NCBI GenBank assembly: GCA_009801015.1
Contig: VHZZ01000225.1
Span: 177,101-232,575 of the forward strand
Direction of reading: 5' to 3'
DNA length: 55,475 nucleotides
Source of the DNA: Silene noctiflora
Taxonomy: Eukaryota; Streptophyta; Magnoliopsida; Caryophyllales; Caryophyllaceae
Positions within the stretch are counted from its first letter, which is position 1. The number at the start of each line of letters is the position of its first letter. The notes under the pieces were generated by a model. The model worked only from the letters and a program-made list of their open reading frames with translations. It did no database searches and was not told where the DNA came from. A program made the translations under genes and the position numbers. Shown here in pieces: positions 1 through 11,600 of this stretch.

Positions 1-3000
1 TGCTGAAATTGAATAGGGTAACTCCTGAAGCTACCATGGAAACTTGGTATAAAAATCAGGATAAATAGAAACCTGACCGGTACAGCCTCCCGAACACCTC
101 AAAATGGAGTGTATATTACACGGTTTTCGGGATTTTACGGTCCCGGAACAAAAACGTCCGTAAATTACACGAATGGTTTGTAAGGTCAGACAAAGCAACG
201 CCATAAAATATGGGGAGCAACATATGACATTTAACGCCCTCGGCAGACGATAAACCAGGCTTGGACGAAAATCGAATAATCGTTGAAATTTGTTTAATAC
301 TTGTTATTTGATTCAGAAATCTAATACAGTAACTCCTGAAGCTACCCTAGACACGTGGTGGAAAAATTAAGATAAATTGAAATACGATCAGGTACAACCT
401 TCTGAATGGCTCAAAATGGAGTGTATAATACACGGTTTTCGGGATTTTAGGTTTCGGAAACAAAAATGTCCGTAAATGACACGAACGGTTTCTAAGGTCA
501 GACAAAGAAACCCCACAAATTTTGCAGAGAAATGAAAGAAATTTGAGGCCCTCGGTGGTGATATACAAATGTCGGTCGAAAATCGGATAATCGTTGAAAT
601 TTGTTTAATACTTGTTATTTGATTCTGAAATATAATAAGGTAACTCCTGAAGCTACCCTGGACACGTGGAGGAAAAATCAAGATAAATTGAAACACGATC
701 GGGTAAAGTCTCCTGAACGACTTAAAATAAAGTGTATAATACACGGTTTTCGGGATTTAAGGTTCCCGGACCAAAAATTCCTGTAAATGACAAAGACAAT
801 TTCAAGGGTAAAAAAAAGCAACCTCACAAATTTTGCGGAACTATGGATGACATTTAAAACCCTCGGTAGGTGATAAACCAGTCTCGGACGAAAATCGGAT
901 AATCGTTGAAATTTGTTTAATTCTTGTTATTTGATGCTGAAATTGAGTAGGGTAACTCCTGAAGCTACTGTGAGAACTTGGTATAAAAATCAAGATAAAT
1001 AGAAACCTGATCGGTACAGCCTCCCGGAACAAAAACGTCCGTAAATGACACAGATGGTTTGTAAGATCAGACAAAGCAACGTCACAAAATATGGGGAGCA
1101 ACTGATGAAATTTAACCAGTCTCGGACGAAAATCGGATTATCGTTGAAATTTGTTAAATATTTGTTATTTGATTCTGAAATCAAATAAGGTAACTTCTGA
1201 AGCTCCCTGGACACGTGGTGTAAAAATCAAGATAATTTGAAACACGACCGGGTACAACCTTCCGAATGACTCAAAATGGAGTGTATAATAACACGGTTTT
1301 CTGGATTTTAGGGTCCCAAAACAAAAATGTCTGTAAATGACACGGACGGTTTCTAAGGTCAGACAAAGCAACCTCACAAATTTTGCGGAGCAACAGATCA
1401 CATTTGAGGTCCTCTGTTGGTGATAAACCAGTCTCGGTCGAAAGTCGGATAATCTTTGATATTTGTTCAATACTTGTTATTTGATGCTGAAATTTAATAG
1501 GCTAACTCTTGAAGCTACCTGGACACTTGGTAGATAAATCAGCATAAATACACACATGACCCGGTACAGCCTCCCGAACGGCTAAAAACGGAGTGTATAA
1601 TACCCGGTTTTCCGGATTACAGGATTCCGAAACAAAAATGTCCGTAAATGACACGGAAGTTTTTTAATGTTAGACAAAGCAACCTCAAAAAATTTTCGGA
1701 GCAATGGATAACATTCACGGCCCTCGGTTGGTGATAAACCGGTCTCGGACGAAAATCGGATAATTGTTGAAATTTGTTTAATACTTGTTATTTGATGCTG
1801 ATATTGAATAGGGTAACTCATGAAGCTACCATGGAACCTGGTCGGTACAGCCTCCCGAACGCCTCAAAATGGAGTGTTATTACACGGTTTTCGGGATTTA
1901 AGGGTCCCTTAACAAAAACGTCCGTAAATGACACGGATGGTTTGTAAGGTCAGACAAAGCAACGTCACAAAATATGGAGAGCAACGGATGACATTTAAGG
2001 CCCACGGCAGACGATAAAGCAGTCATTAACGTAAATCTAATAATCGTTGAATTTTTTTTAATACTTGTTATTTGATTCAAAAATCTAATACGGTAACTCC
2101 TTAAGCTACCCTAGACACGTGGTGGAAAAATCAAGATAAATTATAACACGACCAGGTACAGCCTTCTGAATTGCTCAAAATGGAGTGTATAATACACGGT
2201 TTTCGGGATTTTAGGTTCCCGGAACAAAAATGTTCGTAAAGGACGCGGACGGTTTCTAAGGTCAGACAAAGAATCCTCACAAATGTTACGGAGCAACGGA
2301 TAACATTTGAGACCCGCGGTTGGTGATAAACCAGTCTCGGTCAGAAATCGGATAATCGTTGGAATTTGTTTAATACTTGTTATTTGATGCTGAAATTTAA
2401 TAGGGTAACTCCAGAAACTGCCGTAGACTCTTGGTTTAAAAATCAGGATAAATAGAAACCTGACCGATACAGCCTCCCGAACGGCTCAAAATAGAGTATA
2501 TAATGCACGGTTTTCGGGATTTTAGGGTCCCGTTAACAAAAATGTCCTCAAATAACATGGATGATTTCTAAGGTCAAACAAAGCAACCTCACAAAGTTTG
2601 GGGCGCAACTGATGACATTTATGGCCGTCGGTTGACGATAAACCAGTCTCGGACGAAAATCGGATAATCGTTGAAATTTGTTTAATACTTGTTATTTTAT
2701 TCTTAAATCGAATAAGCTAACTCCTGAAGCTACCCTCGTTACGTGGGGGAAAAATCAAGATAAATTGAAACACGATCGGGTAAAGTCTCTTTAACGGCTT
2801 AAAATTAAATGTATAATACACGGTTTTCGGGATTTAAGGGTCCCGGAACAAAAATTCCCGTAAATGACATGGACAGTTTCAAATTTCAGAAAAATCAACC
2901 TCACAAGTTTTGCGGAGCAACGGATGACATTTAAGACCCTCGGTAGGTGATAAACCAGTGTCAGACGAAAATCGGATAATCGTTGAATTTTGTTTAATAC

Positions 3001-4590
3001 TTGTTATTTGATGCTGAAATTGAGTAGGGTAACTCCAGAAGCTACCGTTGAAACTTGGAATAAAAATCAGGATAAATAGAAACCTGACCGGTATAGCCTC
3101 CCGAACGCCTCAAAATGGAGTGTATATATACACGGTTTTCGGGATTTTTGGGTCCCGGAAAAAAAACGTCCGTAAATGACACATTTGGTTTGTAAGATCA
3201 GACAAAGCAACGTCACAAAATATGGGGAGCTACGGATGACATTTAAGGCCGTTAGTTGATGATAAACCAGTCTCGGACGAAAATCGGATTAACGTTGAAA
3301 TTTGTTAAATACTTGTTATTTTATTCTGAAATCTAATAAGGTAACTCCCGAAGCTACCCTCCTGGACACGTTCAGGAAAAATCAAGAAAATTTGAAACAC
3401 GACCGGGTACAACCTTCCGAATGGCTCAAAATAGAGTGTATAATAACACGGTTTTCTGCATTTTAGGGTCCCGAAACAAAAATGTCCGTAAATGACACGG
3501 ACGGTTTCTAAGGTTAGACAAAGAAGCCTCACAAATTTTGCGGAGCAACGGATCACATTTGAGGCCCTCGGTTGGTGATAAACCAGTCTCGGTCGAAAGT
3601 CGGATAATCTTTGAAATTTGTTTAATACTTGTTATTTGATGCTGAAATTTAATAAGGTAACTCTTGAAGCTACCTGGACACTTGGTAGATAAATCATCAT
3701 AAATAGATACATGATCCGGTACAGCCTCCCGAACAGCTCAAAACGGAGTGTATAATACACGGTTTTCCTGATTATAGGGTTTCGAAACAAAAATGTCCGT
3801 AAATGACACGGAAGTTTTCTAATGTCAGACAAAGCAACCTCACTAATTTTTCGGAGCAATGGATAACATTTGAGGCCCTTGGTTGGTGATAAACCAGTCT
3901 CGGATGAAAATTGCATAATCGTTGAAATTTGTTTAATACTTGTTATTTGATGCTGAAATTGAATAGGGTAACCCCTGAAACTACCGTAGATGCTTGGTAT
4001 AAAAATTAGGATAAATCGAAACCTGCCCGGTACAGCATCCCGAACGGTTCAAAATGGAGTATATAATACACGGTTTTCGGGATTTTAGGGTCCCGTAAAC
4101 AAAAATGTTCGTAAATGACACGGATGATTTCTAAGGTCAGACAAAGCAACGTCACAAAATATGGTGAGCAACTGATGACATTTAAGGCCCTCGGTAGATG
4201 ATAAACCAGTCTTGGACGAAAATCGGATAATCGTTGAAATATGTTTAACACTTGTTATTTGATTCAGAAATCTAATAAGGTAACTCCCGAACCTACCCTG
4301 GACACGTGGTGGAAAAACAAGATAAATTGAAACACGTACGGGTAAAGCCTTCCGAATGGCTCAAAATGGAGTGTATAATACACGGTTTTCGGGATTTTAG
4401 GGTCCCGGAACAAAAATGTCCGTAAATGAAACGGATGATTTCTATGGTCAGACAAGGCACCCTCACAAATTTTGCGGAGCAACGGATAACATTTGAGGCC
4501 CTCGGTTGTTGATAAACCAGTCTCGGTCGAAAATCTGATAATCGTTGAAATTTGTTTAATACTTGTTATTTGATGCTAAAGTTGAATAGG
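1..4590 (+). repeat. Satellite family A, block 1
   Basis: Head-to-tail tandem array with a period of about 311-312 bp. The junction motif with GAAAT..TAACTCCTGAAGCTACC recurs at 1, 312, 623, 935, 1173, 1485 and 1796. The 1173 copy follows a monomer shortened by about 74 bp. All monomers share one orientation. Each has a core with GTGTATAATACACGG, then TTTTAGGGTCCCGGAAC, then GTCCGTAAATGACACGGACGG. At least two monomer types alternate: one with GAAACTTGGTATAAAAATC, the other with GGACACGTGGTGGAAAAATC. No gene is supported here. The minus-strand open frames are repeats of the satellite itself. Tandem structure is seen directly; genomic location (subtelomeric or pericentromeric) is not visible. 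Confidence 0.97.
623..4260 (+). repeat. Higher-order repeat of about 7 monomers (2.15-2.18 kb)
   Basis: Monomer-specific variants recur about seven monomers apart. The GTAAAGTCTC variant appears near 703, 2780 and 6250. The TAATAACACGGTTTTCTG variant appears near 1285 and 3440. The type with TACCTGGACACTTGGTAGATAAATC appears near 1517 and 3670. Starts at 623, 2700 and 6171 differ by 2077 (plus the 74-bp deletion) and by 3471 (minus the 1.28-kb insertion), so the unit is about 2.15-2.18 kb. This was read by eye; an exact identity value needs a dot plot. Confidence 0.75.
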
Positions 4591-4595
4591 GTTAC

Positions 4596-5875
4596 TGAAG
4601 GATTTGGATACCGAGAACCTAAGAGGGGGGGGGGGGGGGGTGAATTAGGCGCTCTTTTAAAAATTTAACTTAACTTCCAAACTTAATCCTTATTGTTGTA
4701 AGGGAGTCTAGAAATTAGTTTAAGTTCAGGAATGAAAGCAGTAAGCAACAATCGTTGAGACTGATACAGATTCGTCTTAGCAAATGGAGTAATAGCTAGT
4801 TTACGAATGTAACAGTGGTTGCGATTGTTCTGAAGGAACAACAAGAGCAGTAAGAATAAATAAAAGTTGCAGCGGAATAAAAACGAGAATAACACAGCGT
4901 TTTTGAATTGTTTCGGCCAACACTCTAAGAGCCTACGTCCTATCTTATTTTATTGATTAATTCAAGTTATCTACTCCGACGACTCAAACCCGTACAATAA
5001 AAGGACCAACAACCTACTCCGGTTGCGACAAGAGATCTAAGGCAACTAAGTCTAAGAACTCGACTTTCTACCTTAGAATGTTTTTACAAGGATCAAGTTT
5101 CTTCTAACATATTCAAGAAAATAGAGGAAGACAACTTATAAGAACAAACACTTCTTAGGCAAAAAAGTATAATACTCAGAGTAACGGTTTTAATGATTGT
5201 ATCACTTGAAGACTTAGAAAATTTTGCAAATGAAAGAAAAAGCTTTTAAACTTTGAAAGGCAAATTTGCAATTTTCAGTTTTTACTTATCAGAAAGAGCC
5301 TTAAATGTTTACGCAATTAAAGTGAGCTATTTATAGAGGGAGTGTACAATATGGGGCAAACTAGGGTTTGTAAGTCAAGGCTCTTGGTACGTGCGAAAAG
5401 CTTGACTTTCCCATGTTTGCACCAAAAGTGCTTCCTTCTAAGAAGCACAAAACATAAGGAGGATTTGAAAGTAATCCCAAAAGAGTTTCTCGGCTTGATA
5501 AATCAGAAAGGCAAAGCAATTTAACAAACACAAAAGGACAATCTCAAAAGGGGAATGAAAGTAACATTTTTTAGAAGAGCCAAAGAAACAATTTTGACAT
5601 GAAAAAGGAAATCTCTTTGATAAGAGAAAGAGACATATTGCATTTTGAAAAGATCACAGCATAATGCTGAGATTGAAATAGAAAAGGGCGGCAAAATGAA
5701 TTGTTTTCAAACGGAAAGATTCAAGTGATATAGACCAAGATAACACAGCTCATAGTGACACAAAGCTACTTCTAATCTCGTTTGGGCTTGGATTCAATGC
5801 TTCAATTCCTGAAAAGATAAACTAAGAAAACATACATGAGAGTGGCATGTCATCATCAATCAAAGGGACCCAAAC
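4596..5875. mobile_element. 1.28-kb retroelement-like insertion in the satellite
   Basis: The satellite reading is broken at GAATAGGG and resumes at GTAACTCCTAAAACTACC. The intervening 1,280 bp is non-satellite. The flanks are GTTAC (4591-4595) and GTAAC (5876-5880), a 5-bp target duplication with one mismatch. The left end begins TG, as an LTR would, but the right end does not read as a clean CA. The insert carries a run of 16 G (4625-4640) within CCTAAGAG..GTGAATTAGG, a motif I know only as a dispersed plant repeat. A TATA-like TATTTATAGAGGGA lies near 5328-5341. No coding domain is visible. It could be a solo LTR or a non-autonomous element; the class is unassigned. Confidence 0.7.
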
Positions 5876-8296
5876 GTAACTCCTAAAACTACCGTAGATA
5901 TTTGGTATAAAAATTAAGGTAAATAGAAACCTGACCGGTACAGCCTCCCGAACGGCTCAATATGGAGTATATAATACACGGTTGTCGGGATTTTAGGGTC
6001 CCGTAAACAAAAATGTTCGTAAATGACACGAATGATTTCTAAGGTCAGACAAAACAACCTCACAAATATTGGGGCGCAACTGATGACATTTATGGTCGTC
6101 GGTTGACGATAAACCAGTCTCGGACGAAAATCGGATAATCGTTGCAATTTGTTTAATACTTGTTATTTGATTCTGAAATCTAATAAGGTAACTCCTGAAG
6201 CTACCCTAGTCACGTGGTGGAAAAATTAAGATAAATTGAAACACGATCGGGTAAAGTCTCCTGAACGGCTCAAAATAAAGTGTATAATACACGGTTTTCG
6301 GGATTTAAGGGCTCCGGAACAAATATTCCCGTAAATGACAAGGATAGTTTCAAAGGTCAGACAAAGCAACCTCACAAATTTTGCGGAGCAACGGATCACA
6401 TTTGAGACCCTCGGTAGGTGATAAACCAGTGTCAGACGAAAATCGGATAATCGTTGAATTTTGTTTAATACTTGTTATTTGATGCTGAAATTGAGTAGGG
6501 TAACTCCTGAAGCTACCGTGGAAACTTGGTATAAAAATAAGGATAAATAAAAACCTGACCGGTATAGCCTCCCGAACGCCTCAAAATGGAGTGTAATACA
6601 TGGATTTCGGGATTTTAGGGTCCCGGAACAAAAACGTCCGTAAATGACACGGATGGTTTTTAAGGTCAGACAAAGTAACGTCACAAAATATGGGGAGAAA
6701 CGGGTGACATTTAAGGCCCTCGGCAGACGATAACCAGTCTTGGACGAAAATCGAATAATCGTTAAAATTTGTTTAATTCTTGTTATTTGATTCAGAAATC
6801 TAATACGGTAACTCCTGAAGCTACCCTGGACACGTGGTGGAAAAATCAAGATAAATTGAAACACGACCGGGTACAGCCTTCCGAATGGCTTAAAATGAAG
6901 TGTATAATACATGGTTTTCGGGATTTGTGGTTCCCGAAACAAAAAAGTTCGTAAATGACACGGACGGTTTCTAAGGTCAGACAAAGTAACATCACAAATT
7001 TTGCAGAGCAACGGATAACATTTGATACCCACGGTTGGTGATAAACCAGGCTCGGTCGAAAATCGGTTAATCGTTAACTTTTTTTTAATACTTGTTATTT
7101 GATGCTGAAATTGAATAGGGTAACTCCTGAAGCTACCATGGAAACTTGGTATAAAAATCAGGATAAATAGAAACCTGACCGGTACAGCCTCCCGAACGCC
7201 TCAAAATGGAGTGTATATTACACGGTTTTCGGGATTTTAGGGCCCGGGAACAAAAACGTCCGTAAATGACACAGATGTTTTTTAAGGTCAGACAAAGCAA
7301 CATCGCAAATATTGGGGATCAACGGATGACATTTAAGGCCCTCGGCAGACGATAAACCAGTCTTGGACGAAAATCGAATAATCGTTGAAATTTGTTTAAT
7401 ACTTTTTATTAGATTCAGAAATCTAATACGGTAACTCCTTATGCTACCCTGGACACGTGGTGGGAAAATCTAGATAAATTGAAACACGACCGGGTACAGC
7501 CTTCCGAATGGCTCAGAATGGAGTGTATAATACACGGTTTTCGGGATTTTAGGTTCCCGAAATAAAAATATTCGTAAATGACGCGGACGGTTTCTAAGGT
7601 CAGACAAAGCAACCTCACAAATTTTGTGGAGCAACGGATCACATCTGAGGCCCTCGGTTGGTGATAAACCAGTCTCGGTCGAAAATAGGATAATCGTTTG
7701 CATTTGTTTAATACTTGTTATTTGATAGTGAAATTGAATTGGATAACTCCTGAAGCTACCGTGGAAAATGGGTATAAAAATCAGGATAAATAGAAACCTG
7801 ACCGGTACAGCCTCCCGAACGCCTCAAAATGGAGTGTATATTTACACGGTTTTCGGGATTTCAGGGTTCCGGAACAAAAACGTCCGTAAATGACACGGAT
7901 GGTTTGTAAGGTCAGACACAACAACCTCACAAAATATGGCGACCAACGGATGACATTTAAGGCCCTCGGTAGACGATAAACCTGTCTTGGACGAAAATCA
8001 GATAATTGTTGAAATTTGTTTAATACTTGTTATTTAATTCTGAAATCAAATAAGGTAAATCCTGAAGATACCCTGGACACGTGGTGGAAAATCTAGATAA
8101 ATTGAAACACGACCGGGTAAAGCCTCCCGAACGGCTCGAAATAAAGTGTATAATACACGGTTTTCGGGATTTAAAGGTCCCGGAACGAAAATTCCCGTAA
8201 ATGACAAGAATAGTTTCAAAGGTCAGACAAAGCAAGCTCACAAATTTTGCGGAGAAACTGATGACATTTGAGACCCTCGGTTGGTTATAAACCAGT
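5876..8296 (+). repeat. Satellite family A, block 2
   Basis: The same head-to-tail family continues after the insertion, with the same monomer types. It includes the copy starting at 6171 that matches the unit at 2700. The rare variant CAGTGTCAGACG..GTTGAATTTTG is shared between about 2955 and 6428. The longest minus-strand open frame here (6475-7032, 185 codons) is satellite reading through more than one monomer, not a recognisable protein. Confidence 0.97.
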
Positions 8297-8656
8297 TGAT
8301 ATGTGATTGTGTTGTCATGTTTTTCCCTTCTTTTTACCTTGCATTACCTGCATTTTATACATGAGCTTCACATTCTATGAATATATGCCTTGTCTTGCAG
8401 GAATTGAGACGGGAACGAGAAATTGGGAGCAAGTAAAGCGGTTTTTGGTAGAAGGAAGAAAGAATGAGGAAGAAAAAAGCTGGAGTGATCCCAAGCCGGG
8501 AGGCCGTCAGCCGGGCGACCGGCACGTGACAGCAACTAAGGAAGAAAGTTGAGAGAATTAAGCAGGGAGATCCCTCTATCGGCATGCCGGCAGCCGGTCC
8601 ACCGACAGGGGATTACAGCCATACTTCCAAGTTGAATTTAAGTTTAAAATTGCGAA
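8297..8656. mobile_element. GC-rich 0.36-kb insertion in the satellite
   Basis: The satellite stops at ACCAGT and resumes at AGTCTCG; only AGT is duplicated. The insert starts TGATATGTGATTG and contains a GC-rich part (about 8495-8620) with repeated CCGG motifs such as GCCGGGAGG, GCCGGGCGACCGG and GCAGCCGGTCCACCG. Its composition is unlike the surrounding AT-rich satellite, so it is foreign to the array. Such CCGG-rich stretches occur in untranslated parts of some plant Ty3/gypsy elements, but I cannot assign it. An open frame of about 81 codons (8307-8552) shows no domain I recognise. Confidence 0.6.
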
Positions 8657-11600
8657 GTCTCGCTGAAATTGAATTTGTTTAATACTTTTAATTTGGGCTG
8701 AAATTGAATAAGGTAACTCTTGAAGCTACCCTTGACACTTGGTAGATAAATCAGCATAAATAAATACATGACCCAGTACAACCTCCCGTAAGTCTCAAAA
8801 CGGAGTGTATAATACACGGTTTCCGTATTTCAGGGTCCTGGAACAAAAATGTCTGTAAATGCCCAGACGGTTTCTAAGGTCAGACAAAGAAACCTCACAA
8901 ATTTTGCAGAGCAACGGATAACATGTGAGGTCCTCGGTTGGTGATAAACCAGTCTCGGTCAAAAATCAGATGATCGTTCAAATTTGTTTAATACTTGTTA
9001 TTTGATGCTGAAATTGATTAGGGTAACTTCTGAAACTACCGTGAAAACTTGGTATAAAATCAGGATAAATAGAAACCTGACAGGTACAGCCTCCCGAACG
9101 CCTCAAAATGGAGTGTATAATACACGGTTTTCCGGATTTTGGGGTCCCTGAACAAAAACGTCCGTAAATGACACGGATGGTTTGTATGGTCAGACAAAGC
9201 AACGTCACAAAATATGGGGAGCAACGGATGACAATTAAGGCCGTCGGTTGATGATAAAACAGTCTCGGACGAAAATCGTATAATCGTTGAAATTTGTTTA
9301 ATTCTTGTAATTTGATTCTGAAATCTAATAAGTTAACTCCTGAAGCTACCCTGGACACATGGTGGAAAAGTCAAGATAAATTGAAACACGATCGGGTTTT
9401 TAAGGTCAGAGAAATCAACCTCACAAATTTTGCGGAGAAATGGATAACATTTGAATCCCTCGGTTGGTGATAAACCAATCTCGGTCGAAAATCGGATAAT
9501 CGTTGAAATTTGTTTAATACTTGTTATTTGATGCTGAAGTTGAATAGGGTAGCTCTTGAAGTTACACTGGTTACTTAGTAAATAAATCAGCATAAATAGA
9601 TACATGACTCGATACAGCCTCCCGAACGGTTAAAAATAGAGTGTATAATACACGGTGTTCAGGATTTTAGGGTCCCGGAACAAAAATTTCCGTAAATGAC
9701 AAAGACAGTTTCTAAGGTCAGACAAAGCAACCTCATAAAATTTGGGGTGCAACGGATGACATTTAAGGCTGTAGGTTGACGATAAACAGTCTCGGACGAA
9801 AATCGGATAATCGTTGAAATTTGTTTGATACTTTTATTTGATTTTTTAATTGATGAGGGTAACTCTTGAAGTTATCGTGGACGCATGGTATAAAAATGAG
9901 GATAAATATACATACGACCGATACAGCCTCTCGAACGACTCAAAATAGAGTGTATAGTACATTGTTTTCTAGATTTTTGGGTCTCGAAACAAAAATGTCC
10001 GTAAATGACACAGACGGTTTCTATGGCCATACAAATCAACATCCAAAAATTTGGGGAGCAACGGATGACATTTAACACCGTCGGTTGACGATAAACCAGT
10101 CTCGGACGAAAATCGGATAATTGTTAAAATTTGTTTAATACTTGTTATTTGATACTGAAATTGAATAGGGTAACTTTTAAAGCTACCATGGAAACTTAGT
10201 ATAAAAATCAGGATAAATAGAAACCTGACCGGGTACAGCCTTCCGAATGGCGCAAAATGGAGTGTATAATACACGGTTTTCGGGATTTTAGGGTCCCAAA
10301 ACAAAAATGTCCGTAAATGACACGGACGGTTTCTAAGGTCAGACAAAGCAACCTCAAAAATTTTGCAGAGCAACGGATAATATTTGAGACCCTCGGTTGG
10401 TGATAAACCAGTCTGAGTCGAAAATCCGATAATCGTTGAAATTTGTTTAATACTTGTTATTTGATGCTGAAATTAAATAAGGTAACTCCTGAAACTACCG
10501 TAGATACTTTGTATAAAAATCAGGATAAATAGAAACCTGACCGGTACAGCCTCCCGAACAGCTCAAAATAGAGTATATATATAATACACGGTTTTCGGAA
10601 TTTTAGGGTCCCGTAAACAAAAATGTCCGTAAATGACACGGATGATTTCTAAGGTCAGACAAAGCAACGTCATAATATATGGGGAGCAACTGATGACATT
10701 TATGGCCGAGGGTTGACGATAAACCAGTCTCGGACGAAAATAGGATAATCCTTGAAATTTGTTTAATACTTTTTATTTGATGTTGAAATTGAATAGGGTA
10801 ACTCATGAAGATACCCTGGACACTTGGTAGATAAATCAGCATAAATAGATACATGATCGGGTACAACCTCCCGAACGGCTCAATATAGAGTGCATAATAC
10901 ACGGTTTTCCTGATTTAATGGTCTTGGAACAAAAATGTTCGTAAATGACATGGACTATTTCTAAGGTCAGACAAAGCAACCTCGCAAATTTTGCAGAGCA
11001 ACGGATAACATTTGAGACCCTCGGTTGGTGATAAACGAGTCTCGGTCAAAAATCGGATAATCGTTGATATTTGTTTAATACCTGTTATTTGATGCTGAAA
11101 TTAAATAGGGTAACTCCTGAATCTACCGTAGACACTTGGTATAAAAATCAGGATAAATAGAAACCTGACCGGTACAGCCTCCCGAACGGCTCAAAACAGA
11201 CTATATAATACACGGTTTCCCGGATTTCAGGGTCACAGAACAAAAATGTCCGTAAATGACACAGACGGTTTCTAAGGTCAGATAAAGCAACCTAACAAAA
11301 TTTGGGGAGCAACGGATGACACTTAAGGCCGTCCGTTGACGGTAAACCAGGCTCAGACAAAAATCGGATAATCGTTGAAATTTGTTAAATACTTGTTATT
11401 TGATACTGAAATTGATTAGTGTAACATCCTGAAACTACCGTGGATACTTGGTATAAAAATGAGGATAAATATACTCACGACCGGTACAGTCTCTCGAAAG
11501 GCTCAAAATATAGTGTTTAGTACATCGTTTTCAGGATTTTAGGGTCTCGGAACAAAAATGTCCGTAAATGACATGGATGGTTTCTAAATTCTAAGGTCAG

